A stretch of DNA of 13,914 nt from JAFGIT01 sp016929465 [NCBI: Candidatus Coatesbacteria bacterium] (GTDB lineage: Bacteria; B130-G9), in contig JAFGIT010000001.1 in assembly GCA_016929465.1 (NCBI GenBank), positions 1 through 13,914 on the forward strand, in the 5' to 3' direction. The stretch's first letter is position 1; the number at the start of each line of letters is the position of its first letter. The position numbers and the translations under genes are program-made. The notes under the pieces were generated by a model, which saw only the letters and a program-made list of their open reading frames with translations, was not told the origin of the DNA and did no database searches. Shown here in pieces: positions 1-7,202 of the stretch.

Positions 1-1014
1 AAGTCCGGCGTAATCCGCCTGGACATCCGGAACGTGGGATGAGACCACCGGCAAGGCCGCGCTCATATACTCCAGGGTCTTAGTCGGACTTATCTTGAGA
101 GTAAGCTCGGTAATAGCGAAGGGCATCATGGCTACATCGAAGGCCTTTAGATATGAGGGTAACTCCGAATAAGGGCGAGCGCCGAGGTAGAACACATTGG
201 GCATACCGAATAGAGTCTCAGGATTGACCTTCAAAAGGGGACCGATGAGGACGAACGACCAGTCGGGATTATCCTTTGCGCTCTCCTCGAGCAGCCTGTA
301 GTCAAGCCGTTCATCGACCGCGCCCACATAACCGATGATCGGCCTCGGTATATCGTTTATGGCGTCGGCTAAATCGGTGTCATCGGCAGTCGCCTTGGCG
401 AAGTGCTCGAACTCCACTCCGCAGGGGAATAGCGTCGTGTTTTCATTGAAGGGCCTCTTCGCCTCGTAAAGGGAGCGGCCACCAGCGAAGACGACATCCG
501 CGCTCTCCAGCATCCGTCGCTCCATATCCCTCGTCTCCGGTTCTGAGTTCATGAAGGCCTGGAACTCATCCATGCAGTCATAGACGACGAGATCGGTGTC
601 AATCAGATTGATTATCTCCAGGTCCTTCGGGTGATACATCCAGAGGACAAACGGGCGCTCCGCGACATTACGCACTATCGAAGCCACTTTGCGCACATAC
701 AGCCGGCGGTTCAGTCGCCGAAATAGTGACATCTTATTCGTCATCGGAAGAAATGGAAGATAACTCACCCTCACATTCTCGGTCGGTGAGAACTGGTGGG
801 TCAGAATCGAGGTGCGGGGCAGAGACCAGAACGTCCTGGTGGGAATCTGGCAGAAGTACTCGATTGAGTGCTTTCTTGCGAGCCTGCTCATGACCTGTTG
901 TGGTCTCTGAAATAGGCTTCGGTCCCAAATCAGATGAGAGAGGCAAGCTATCGATAGTCGGGATGCGGCAGAATCGATGGCCGTCTTTCTATGGACCTCA
1001 TCGGAATTGCTCAT
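1..1014 (-). CDS. Glycosyltransferase, group 1 / GT4-like (3' end beyond window)
   Basis: The first 338 residues are visible and the C-terminus runs off the left edge. It is a cytoplasmic or membrane-associated sugar transferase of the GT-B type. Visible signs are the N-terminal motif WDRSLFQRPQQVMSRLA (about 30-46), typical of proteins that transfer sugars during surface polysaccharide assembly; VVYDCMDEF (143-151); the start of the nucleotide-sugar half, PIIGYVGAVDERLDY (about 225-239); and SPTKTLEYMSAALPVV (309-324), where the conserved Glu of GT4 enzymes sits. The ATG at 1014 overlaps the ribF stop by four bases (ATGA), which suggests translational coupling, and has a GGGAAG-like ribosome site about 6 nt upstream. 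Internal ATGs at 744 and 732 would remove the conserved N-terminal motif, so I reject them. Donor and acceptor sugars cannot be read from the sequence. Surface glycan synthesis is inferred from wzm/wzt upstream in the same block. Confidence 0.85.
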   Translation of the reverse strand, partial: MSNSDEVHRKTAIDSAASRLSIACLSHLIWDRSLFQRPQQVMSRLARKHSIEYFCQIPTRTFWSLPRTSILTHQFSPTENVRVSYLPFLPMTNKMSLFRRLNRRLYVRKVASIVRNVAERPFVLWMYHPKDLEIINLIDTDLVVYDCMDEFQAFMNSEPETRDMERRMLESADVVFAGGRSLYEAKRPFNENTTLFPCGVEFEHFAKATADDTDLADAINDIPRPIIGYVGAVDERLDYRLLEESAKDNPDWSFVLIGPLLKVNPETLFGMPNVFYLGARPYSELPSYLKAFDVAMMPFAITELTLKISPTKTLEYMSAALPVVSSHVPDVQADYAGL

Positions 1015-2024
1015 GATCGCTTCCCTGTTCTGTCCCAATATGTGCCGACTTCGACATCAGATTCGGGAATTTCTCGCTCATCCTCGGGGCACTCCCGCTC
1101 CAAAGCGTGGAAAAATCGACGGGCAGTATCCACGTCAGAGCAAATCTGCCTGATCAATTGCTCTCTGGACTCATATCGGTGTTCCGCCCTGATCCTCTTG
1201 ATGAAGAAAGTGGTGATGGACTTGCCATAGACATCCAGTCGTTCGTCGATCAGATGGGTCTCGACTGAGGATTTCCCTGTGAAGAAGGTCGGATGATGCC
1301 CGATGTTGGTTACTGAGCGGAACATCCTGCCGTCTATACAGGACTCCGTTATATAAACACCATTTTGAGGAAGCAGAGTCTTGATATCGATCGAGTTGGC
1401 TGTGGGGAAGCCAAGGCCGTGTCCCCTGCCGGAGCATTTGTCCACCATCCCCGAAATCGAATATGGCCTTCCAAGGAGTCGATTCGCAAGGAGAATGTCG
1501 CCGTTCAGAAGACACTCTCTTATCTTCGTGCTGCTGACGACCACCCCATCCACCTCCTGACGTGGTCCCTCCATAACATCGAATCCGAGCTCTTGTCCCA
1601 TATTCTGAAGAAACTGCAGGTTCCCCTCCTTATTTCGGCCGAGTGTATAATCGTGGCCGACAACCAGTGCCGCTATCTGTAGGTTGCGGTGCAGCACGTT
1701 GATCACGAAATCTCGCGCCCCTGTCCTGGCAGTCTCTTCGTCGAATTTGAGGCGGAAGAGCCGCTCGATCCCGATGCTCTCTATCAAGCTCGCCCTATCC
1801 TCCGGTGTCGTGAGCAGCTTGATCTCCGGATTCTTGAGGATGACTTTCAGCGGGTGTGGGACGAAAGTCATCGCGGAGGGGATTGCCCCCAATCGCTCTG
1901 CGGCCCTGACCACTTCGAGAAGAAGCGCCCTATGGCCCAGGTGCACGCCATCGAAGTTGCCTATGGTAAGCACCAGCGGCTCAGTTCGTTTGCCAGAAAA
2001 TTCCAAAGCCTCAAATATCTGCAT
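1011..2024 (-). CDS. ribF: Bifunctional riboflavin kinase / FAD synthetase RibF
   Basis: Converts riboflavin to FMN and FMN to FAD in the cytoplasm. The 337-residue product has both domains. The N-terminal nucleotidyltransferase shows IGNFDGVHLGH (21-31), FVPHPL (54-59), VVGHDYTLGRNKEGN (121-135) and SSTKIRECLLNGD (164-176). The C-terminal riboflavin kinase shows GRPYSISGMV (185-194), GLGFPTAN (203-210), NGVY (221-224), TNIGHHPTF (239-247) and the family-typical C-terminal helix around 285-303. A charged tail of about 30 residues makes it slightly longer than the usual ~310. The frame is open to an ATG at 2060, but the ATG at 2024 has AAGGGGAG just upstream and places the GNFDGVHLGH motif at the normal distance, so I prefer 2024. 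It overlaps the end of the VanZ-like gene by 14 nt and is followed by a 4-nt overlap with the glycosyltransferase, so it is probably co-transcribed with both. Confidence 0.95.
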   Translation of the reverse strand: MQIFEALEFSGKRTEPLVLTIGNFDGVHLGHRALLLEVVRAAERLGAIPSAMTFVPHPLKVILKNPEIKLLTTPEDRASLIESIGIERLFRLKFDEETARTGARDFVINVLHRNLQIAALVVGHDYTLGRNKEGNLQFLQNMGQELGFDVMEGPRQEVDGVVVSSTKIRECLLNGDILLANRLLGRPYSISGMVDKCSGRGHGLGFPTANSIDIKTLLPQNGVYITESCIDGRMFRSVTNIGHHPTFFTGKSSVETHLIDERLDVYGKSITTFFIKRIRAEHRYESREQLIRQICSDVDTARRFFHALERECPEDEREIPESDVEVGTYWDRTGKRS

Positions 2025-3213
2025 ACTCTCCCCTTGTGCCGCCACAGAATATGCCCACAATCAGTAGTAGTACGCAAGCAGCAAATGCAGAAGTGAGAAC
2101 ATGCCATGCCTTCCAGCCGCGAAATACGAGGTCGTGGTGGAAACTGACGAATGAAGATGTGTCGTAATCCCCGAATTTCTCCGTCATTCTTTCCCTGGTC
2201 CATTCCTTCCATTCATCGGGATTTGTGTACTTGGAGTAATATATTTGGCGGATTTGCTCCTCACAGAAGGCTCCCCAGTAATGACCCTCATTTCTCAGCT
2301 TCTCGCGTTCAGCTAGGTGCTTATGGGCTTCTGTCTCGTAGAAGTTCTGAGCCGCCCAGTATCCACGGATTTCCGCCAATGATACCGACCCGCCCGGCGG
2401 TAGCAGTGGCCCGGCTAGGGTGCCGCTGCTCCGGTCCAGGAGCTCCTTCTCAGAGTATAGCGAATATAAGACGCCGCAATTTTCATTCTCGATCCGGTAA
2501 CCGATATGGAAGCAGAGTATGAAAGCGGCTGATGCAAGGACGCACAAGGTCGTCAAGATTAGGATTGGCCTGACTTGCCTTCTCTCCAATTTCGCCGACA
2601 GGGATCTAGGTGAGAAGATTGCCCACGCTGAGATAAGCGCGAGACCGGCCACGATGGCATTGATGCGGATATCCCTGAACTCACCCACCCGTCTCGCTAT
2701 ATAGCCTTGCACGGCCTCGTCGCCCAGACCCACGAGATACATGAGGAGGAAGGCGGCCAGATATCCCGCATAACCGTGAATGAAGCCCGAGACCGCCTTG
2801 AGGACTAGTATCGTGATCAGGCTGTACTCGAACAAGTGGATGAACTCTATGATTCGGACTCCCCGGGCAGGATTGGTGCAGATCGCATAAAAAAGCCCAA
2901 AGTAATATAGCACTACGACCAGGACAATTAGAGCTACCTTTCTAAGCATTATCAGGCCGAGACGGCGGCTATTCCCGGCCTCGTCTCCTTTTGCCCTGTG
3001 TAGTTCGAGATATATACCGGAGACCAACAAGCCCGCGCCGAGCAGACCGACGGTTCCCTTGAAGATGCTATCGAAATAGTCCTGAAGAGCCCTTCTGAGC
3101 ATGATCTGAAGCTCGCGGACATAGGGGGCAGAATAATAGAGAGCGAGCACAGATACGAGCGATGCGACCGTCCAGGTCATTGGTCTTTTGCGTGCTTTTT
3201 GATCAGTGCCCAT
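2011..3213 (-). CDS. VanZ-like membrane protein with C-terminal extension
   Basis: A 400-residue membrane protein. Hydrophobic segments lie near 13-30, 53-70, 88-112, 125-142, 148-165, 183-200, 213-236 and 370-390. The segment 119-192 matches the VanZ-like pattern: RIIEFIHLFEYSL (120-132) in the place of the usual E/K-x-x-H-F-x-x-Y block, then GLGDEAVQGYIARRVGEFRD (162-181) and an N-A-G helix (185-190). VanZ is known for low-level teicoplanin resistance, but most family members have no proven role. Residues about 240-368 form a hydrophilic, aromatic- and charge-rich domain between the last two membrane segments and so are probably extracytoplasmic. The ATG at 3213 has only a weak ribosome site (GGCGAG); the ATG at 3180 would remove only a basic 11-residue leader. 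The gene sits 155 nt after nadC and overlaps ribF by 14 nt. Family assignment is fairly sure, function is not. Confidence 0.75.
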   Translation of the reverse strand: MGTDQKARKRPMTWTVASLVSVLALYYSAPYVRELQIMLRRALQDYFDSIFKGTVGLLGAGLLVSGIYLELHRAKGDEAGNSRRLGLIMLRKVALIVLVVVLYYFGLFYAICTNPARGVRIIEFIHLFEYSLITILVLKAVSGFIHGYAGYLAAFLLMYLVGLGDEAVQGYIARRVGEFRDIRINAIVAGLALISAWAIFSPRSLSAKLERRQVRPILILTTLCVLASAAFILCFHIGYRIENENCGVLYSLYSEKELLDRSSGTLAGPLLPPGGSVSLAEIRGYWAAQNFYETEAHKHLAEREKLRNEGHYWGAFCEEQIRQIYYSKYTNPDEWKEWTRERMTEKFGDYDTSSFVSFHHDLVFRGWKAWHVLTSAFAACVLLLIVGIFCGGTRGEYADI

Positions 3214-3368
3214 GCTCAGATGCTCGCCTGTATAGGGTAGCCTATCAACTGGAGGAAGATGTTCTTCGGCGCGTTTCAGCGCTCTTGAAATACATGTCTC
3301 TGGAAATCGGCCGGTTGCTCCGAATCGCTCCCTAAATCCTGTATGTCTTTTCCGAGATCACACCTAAA
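3214..3368 (-). other. nadC / VanZ-like gene spacer
   Basis: A 155-nt gap inside the otherwise tightly packed leftward block. I found no convincing promoter pair, terminator or open reading frame. The octamer cctaaatc occurs twice on the + strand (3331-3338, and 3363-3370 running into the nadC stop), which is too short to interpret. Confidence 0.4.
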
Positions 3369-4193
3369 TCAGGAGAAGTCCATCGAGATGTCGCAGGCTG
3401 GCGCTGAGTGTGTCAGTTTCCCGATCGAGATTCTATCGACACCCGTCATAGCTACTTGACGGACGTTGCTCGGCGAGATCGAGCCGGATGCCTCCGCCTT
3501 TGCCTTGCCATTGATTAATTTCACCGCCTCGGACATCAACTCCGTAGTCATATTATCCAGCAAGATGATGTCCGCGCCCGCCTCGAGAGCCTCGCGAACT
3601 CCTTCGAGGTTCTCGACTTCGACCTCGACTTCGAGCGTGCCGTCCGTCTTCTCCCTCGCGAGCTCGACCGCCCTCGTGATCGAACCGGCTGAGATGATGT
3701 GGTTGTCCTTGATCAGGATAGCATCGGAAAGGGACATTCGATGGTTCGCACCTCCTCCGTGTACGACCGCCTGCTTCTGCAGCAATCTCATCCCCGGCAC
3801 GGTTTTTCTTGTATCGAGGATCTTCGCGGAGGAACCCTCAATAGCCTTGCAGAACTCTCGGGTCAATGTGGCGACGCCAGACAATTGCTGAAGGAAGTTG
3901 AGCACGAGCCGTTCTCCGGCGAGAATGCTAAGAGTGGGGCCGCTAACATTGGCAATGACATCACCCTTCTGCGCAAGGGACCCATCATTCATGTTGAACT
4001 CGATCGTCACCGCCGGATCGAGCATATCGTACACTCTCGCTGCGGGAAGAGCTCCGGAAAGCACCAACTCCTGTCGCGCCGTAATAGCGGCATCCGCGAA
4101 AAGGTCCGCGGGGATTATGGCTCTGCTCGTTATATCCTCGAGACAGCCGTCTTCCTTTATCGCGAGTGAGATGATTTTATCGATTGGATTCAT
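3369..4193 (-). CDS. nadC: Nicotinate-nucleotide pyrophosphorylase (quinolinate phosphoribosyltransferase)
   Basis: Makes nicotinate mononucleotide from quinolinate and PRPP, releasing CO2 and pyrophosphate, in de novo NAD synthesis. The 274-residue length is normal. Motifs appear in family order: ERLVLNFLQQLSGVAT (94-109), DTRKTVPGMR (127-136), GGGANHR (146-152), KDNH (162-165), the acidic EVEVEVEN strand (188-195), LLDNM (211-215), EASGSI (234-239) and the C-terminal ISIGKLTHSAPACDISMDF. The substrate-binding Arg, Lys and His positions of these blocks are present. The ATG at 4193 has AAGGAG about 11 nt upstream, and the start lies inside the last 17 nt of the cinA-like gene. No nadA or nadB is in the window, so the rest of the pathway must be elsewhere. 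Confidence 0.96.
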   Translation of the reverse strand: MNPIDKIISLAIKEDGCLEDITSRAIIPADLFADAAITARQELVLSGALPAARVYDMLDPAVTIEFNMNDGSLAQKGDVIANVSGPTLSILAGERLVLNFLQQLSGVATLTREFCKAIEGSSAKILDTRKTVPGMRLLQKQAVVHGGGANHRMSLSDAILIKDNHIISAGSITRAVELAREKTDGTLEVEVEVENLEGVREALEAGADIILLDNMTTELMSEAVKLINGKAKAEASGSISPSNVRQVAMTGVDRISIGKLTHSAPACDISMDFS

Positions 4194-4941
4194 CTATACC
4201 TTTGCTCCTTTCCAGCTCTCTGAGCTGATGCTCGATGCCCCCGGCGGTTTCATCCACGGCAAGGGCATCGTTCCCCGAGACGATAATTGCCACCGTCCAG
4301 CTCCCATCTTCGTGCATCGTAGGATATGAGCCGATGGAAATACCCAGCGGCTGAGGAGTAGAAAACAGAATCTGCGCGAATTCAGACTCCGGAATGTGGG
4401 CGGGTATCCTCCTTTCGAAGAACTCGCCTGTCTCGAGGCTCGGGATTATCTGGTCGAACATTTCCGCTAGAAGCTGAGGCACCCCGGGGAACACATACAC
4501 GTTCTTGATCTGGAAGCCGGGCGCTGCGAAGCTCTTGTTTCTGATGAGCGTCGAGCCCCTCGGAATTCGTGCCATCTCGAGCCGGTAGGAGTTGATCCTG
4601 TCCCGGTAGCGCTCCCTCATGACTCGCTCTGCATCAGGGTCCGTAGCCAGTTCCGTGTCGAAGGCCATTGCCACGGCCTGTCTCGTGACGTCATCGGGTG
4701 TCGGACCGATCCCGCCCGTCACGAGGACGTAATCATGCTGGTTCGAGAATTCTCGCACCGTCCGAATGATCTGATCCTCTTCGTCGGGGATCGTGATGAT
4801 GCACCTGACCTGGATCCCAAGGTCGTGCAGTCTATTCGACAGCCAATGCGAGTTTGTGTCCCGCGTGCGGCCGCAGAGTATTTCATTGCCGATTATGACG
4901 ATTCCCGCACTCCTTGGCGCATCAGTTCTACTGGTCATCAT
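4177..4941 (-). CDS. CinA-like molybdopterin-binding-domain protein (COG1058), single domain
   Basis: A 254-residue soluble protein related to the N-terminal half of CinA and to MoaB/MogA folds. Visible blocks are AGIVIIGNEILCGRTRDTNS (12-31), the glycine-rich TGGIGPTPDDVT (75-86) and the loop FPGVPQLL (151-158). Full CinA proteins are about 410-430 residues, with a C-terminal PncC-type NMN amidohydrolase domain; this protein ends before that domain. In characterised relatives the COG1058 domain hydrolyses ADP-ribose or acts on nucleotide cofactors, and a related domain is fused to FAD synthase in eukaryotic FLAD1. Here it starts 10 nt after the wzt stop and overlaps nadC by 17 nt, with ribF two genes on, so a role in NAD/FAD metabolite repair is a reasonable inference. 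Ribosome sites upstream are weak. The name competence/damage-inducible protein is inherited from the family and says little about function. Confidence 0.88.
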   Translation of the reverse strand: MMTSRTDAPRSAGIVIIGNEILCGRTRDTNSHWLSNRLHDLGIQVRCIITIPDEEDQIIRTVREFSNQHDYVLVTGGIGPTPDDVTRQAVAMAFDTELATDPDAERVMRERYRDRINSYRLEMARIPRGSTLIRNKSFAAPGFQIKNVYVFPGVPQLLAEMFDQIIPSLETGEFFERRIPAHIPESEFAQILFSTPQPLGISIGSYPTMHEDGSWTVAIIVSGNDALAVDETAGGIEHQLRELERSKGIDESNR

Positions 4942-4951
4942 AATGTGTCAC

Positions 4952-6265
4952 TCAGAGCTCCAAAATCCATTTGTGATCAGGCCTGAATATGCCCATGTCG
5001 GGGCGGTCCGATCTGACTGCAAATGTGAATAGCCTGTTCAAGTAGTCATAGGGGTGATCATTCTCCGCGTGGGCCGCTACGTCAAGATAGTATGAGGCAG
5101 AGAGCAGCGGCAGAGAATCGAACTTGATTATGATATGGCCTTCACCCTCGACGCTCTCGATGCTCTTTTTGTCGATCATTGTGTTCGTTCCATAGCACCA
5201 CACGCCATCGGTCCTGAAGATGCCCACTCCAAAGACGGGCTGTTCGATCCTTTTATGGGCGACAAAGCCAATCTCGACGAAGACCGTGTCTCCGCAACTG
5301 AAGACATACCGCTCCTCGCCCTTCTCATTTCGCATCGCGACCGAGGTAATCTCTATCTCGCGCGTGCCCCACCGCTCAGCAGGGTCCGGCGAATTCTGAG
5401 CTGGGCCGATCATATAGGGCAGTTCCTCCTCGCTCACATCCTTGGGAGCTTCCAAGGCCGACATCTTCTCGACGCTCTTCTCGTGTTGCTGTGCGTATCG
5501 CTTCAGCTCGCCCTCCGTGACCTCCTGCAAGTAGTTGCCGATCACCTTCTTGGTCTCGCCATACTGCATGAGTTCACCTCGGTGGAGCCAGGCTACTTCG
5601 TCGCAGAGCCTCTGGACCGCCCCTAGGTCGTGCGACACTATGACTATGGTCTTCTCGCGTCGCTTGTAGTCGAAAATCCTGTCGTAGCACTTTTGCGCGA
5701 AGACCGCGTCTCCGACGGCGAGTACCTCATCGATGAGAAGGATGTCGGGATCGACGTTGACCGCCACCGAGAAGCCCAGCCGCATAAACATCCCGCTCGA
5801 ATAGGTCTTCACCGGGAAGTCTATGAAATCCTCCAGCTCCGCAAATTTCACTATCTCGTCGAACTTCGATTGTATCTCCGACTTGGAGAGGCCCAGGATG
5901 GCACCGTTTATATAGACGTTCTCGCGCCCGCTTATTTCTGGATGAAAGCCTGCTCCTATTTCGAGAAGCGTTGATATCTTCCCATCGACCTCCACCGTCC
6001 CCCGCGTCGGTTTTGTTATTCCTGCAATAACCCTGAGGAGTGTGCTCTTCCCGGAAGCATTGAGCCCAATTATGCCGGCGGTCTTGCCGGGCTCTATACT
6101 CAGGCTGATGTCCTTGAGAGCAACGTTGAACTTCTCGGATTCTGGCATCGCCGGCCTTCGCCAAAGGTCACGGACGGCTGCTCCCTTCAAGGTCTTGAAC
6201 TGCCTCAAGCGCGCAAATCGCCTGTAGGACTTAGACACCTGCCTTAATTCAATGGCCGCCTGCAT
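4952..6265 (-). CDS. wzt: Polysaccharide export ABC transporter ATPase (Wzt/TagH type)
   Basis: The ATP-hydrolysing subunit of an ABC-2 exporter that moves finished polysaccharide chains across the cytoplasmic membrane. The 437 residues contain Walker A GLNASGKST (67-75), the family-specific LLEIGAGFHPEISGREN segment (100-116), the ABC signature YSSGMFMRLGFSVAV (155-169), Walker B ILLIDEVLAVGD (175-186) and the switch His in SHD (211-213). Residues about 300-437 form a separate beta-rich domain of the Wzt C-terminal type, which in E. coli O8/O9a Wzt binds the capped non-reducing end of the O-antigen. The ATG at 6265 shares one base with the wzm stop (TAATG) and has an excellent ribosome site, GAGGAGGT, so translation is likely coupled. 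The gene ends 10 nt before the COG1058 gene. The exact polysaccharide is unknown. Confidence 0.94.
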   Translation of the reverse strand: MQAAIELRQVSKSYRRFARLRQFKTLKGAAVRDLWRRPAMPESEKFNVALKDISLSIEPGKTAGIIGLNASGKSTLLRVIAGITKPTRGTVEVDGKISTLLEIGAGFHPEISGRENVYINGAILGLSKSEIQSKFDEIVKFAELEDFIDFPVKTYSSGMFMRLGFSVAVNVDPDILLIDEVLAVGDAVFAQKCYDRIFDYKRREKTIVIVSHDLGAVQRLCDEVAWLHRGELMQYGETKKVIGNYLQEVTEGELKRYAQQHEKSVEKMSALEAPKDVSEEELPYMIGPAQNSPDPAERWGTREIEITSVAMRNEKGEERYVFSCGDTVFVEIGFVAHKRIEQPVFGVGIFRTDGVWCYGTNTMIDKKSIESVEGEGHIIIKFDSLPLLSASYYLDVAAHAENDHPYDYLNRLFTFAVRSDRPDMGIFRPDHKWILEL

Positions 6266-7110
6266 TAGACCTCCTCATCGAATGAATCGCGGAACTTCTC
6301 GAAGATCGAGTAACCAATGAACAGCACTATCAGCGATCCGATGAGCATTGCCCCAAGCTCAACGGGCGAAGGGGCGATTCTCAAGATGAAGATCTTGTGG
6401 TGCGCAATTACGAGATACGCGATGGGATTGAAGTCTATCGCGAGGCTCTTTAGTGCTGACGGAACCTGCTTCGAATTAAGCTGCATCGCAGGATAGATTA
6501 TCGGCGATGCAAAGAACCACAGGGTCATCAGATTGAGCACTATATGCTGTATGTCTCTCAAGTGGACCGTCAGCGCCGAGAGCGCAAGGCCGATCCCATA
6601 TGTGAAAATGAGCTGGATGACCACCAGAATAGCGAACGATAGAAAGAGCCAAACTGGATTCGAGGAAACGAGCATGTCCGGAGTCAGCTCCAGCACCTTC
6701 TCCGGAGGAGGTGATCCGTATAGCACCAGAAACGGAATGAGTATTATCAGGCTCAATAGATAATGAATGAGATTCGTCAGCACACAGACGAGCGGAAGGA
6801 CCTCCGCCGGAAACATCACCTTCTTTATCAGATTCCCACCTGATACGACCGATACGGTCGCCTCGTTCACGGATGTCGAAAACCATATCCAGGGCAAAAG
6901 ACCCGTGAGCAGGAAAGATGCATAATTAGGCATTCCGAAGCGCAAGAATATCGTGAAGACCGTGGCATACACCCCCATCAAGAGCAGGGGATTCAAAAAC
7001 GACCAGAGGAAGCCCAGTATCGAACTTCGATATCGGGCCTTGAGCTCTCTCGCCACGAGAGCCTGCACAAGCGCTCTATGCCTGAAAACATTTAGGATTC
7101 TATTCTTCAA
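6265..7110 (-). CDS. wzm: Polysaccharide export ABC transporter permease (Wzm/TagG type)
   Basis: The 281-residue membrane subunit that pairs with the adjacent Wzt. The N-terminal amphipathic block RELKARYRSSILGFLWSFLN (21-40) and the following PLLLMGVYATVF helix are typical of ABC-2 polysaccharide and teichoate exporters, as are LLPWIWFSTSVNEATVSV (70-87) and GNLIKKVMFPAEVLPLV (92-108). About six membrane segments are visible, ending near 255-273. The start is TTG at 7110, since no ATG or GTG precedes the conserved N-terminal block in this frame; AAGG lies 8 nt upstream. The gene follows the spermidine-synthase-like gene after 92 nt, and its stop overlaps the wzt start. Family assignment is firm, substrate unknown. 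Confidence 0.93.
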   Translation of the reverse strand: MKNRILNVFRHRALVQALVARELKARYRSSILGFLWSFLNPLLLMGVYATVFTIFLRFGMPNYASFLLTGLLPWIWFSTSVNEATVSVVSGGNLIKKVMFPAEVLPLVCVLTNLIHYLLSLIILIPFLVLYGSPPPEKVLELTPDMLVSSNPVWLFLSFAILVVIQLIFTYGIGLALSALTVHLRDIQHIVLNLMTLWFFASPIIYPAMQLNSKQVPSALKSLAIDFNPIAYLVIAHHKIFILRIAPSPVELGAMLIGSLIVLFIGYSIFEKFRDSFDEEV

Positions 7111-7202
7111 TTAAGCTGCCTTTATTGTCTTAGTGGAATGGGCAATGCTCACCGCGCCGACTGGTATAGTGCTCGAATTGGATGGCGGTGTAAAGCCGAC
7201 TG
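7111..7202 (-). other. Spacer between spermidine-synthase-like gene and wzm
   Basis: A 92-nt gap. A 6-bp inverted repeat (CACCGC 7150-7155 with GCGGTG 7185-7190) has a 29-nt loop and no T-tract, so I do not call it a terminator. I see no clear promoter for wzm here. Read-through from the upstream gene is possible but not shown. Confidence 0.35.

Noticed and set aside
734-946. 70-residue minus-strand open frame
   Set aside because: It lies inside the glycosyltransferase gene in another frame; the glycosyltransferase frame carries the recognisable motifs.
1011-2060. ribF starting at the upstream ATG 2060
   Set aside because: The extra 12 residues have no ribosome site, whereas the ATG at 2024 has AAGGGGAG and normal spacing to the GNFDGVHLGH motif.
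3331-3370. Octamer cctaaatc repeated twice near the nadC end
   Set aside because: Two copies of eight bases at this distance are expected by chance often enough and have no context.
7150-7190. 6-bp inverted repeat before wzm as a terminator
   Set aside because: The loop is 29 nt and there is no T-run on either side.
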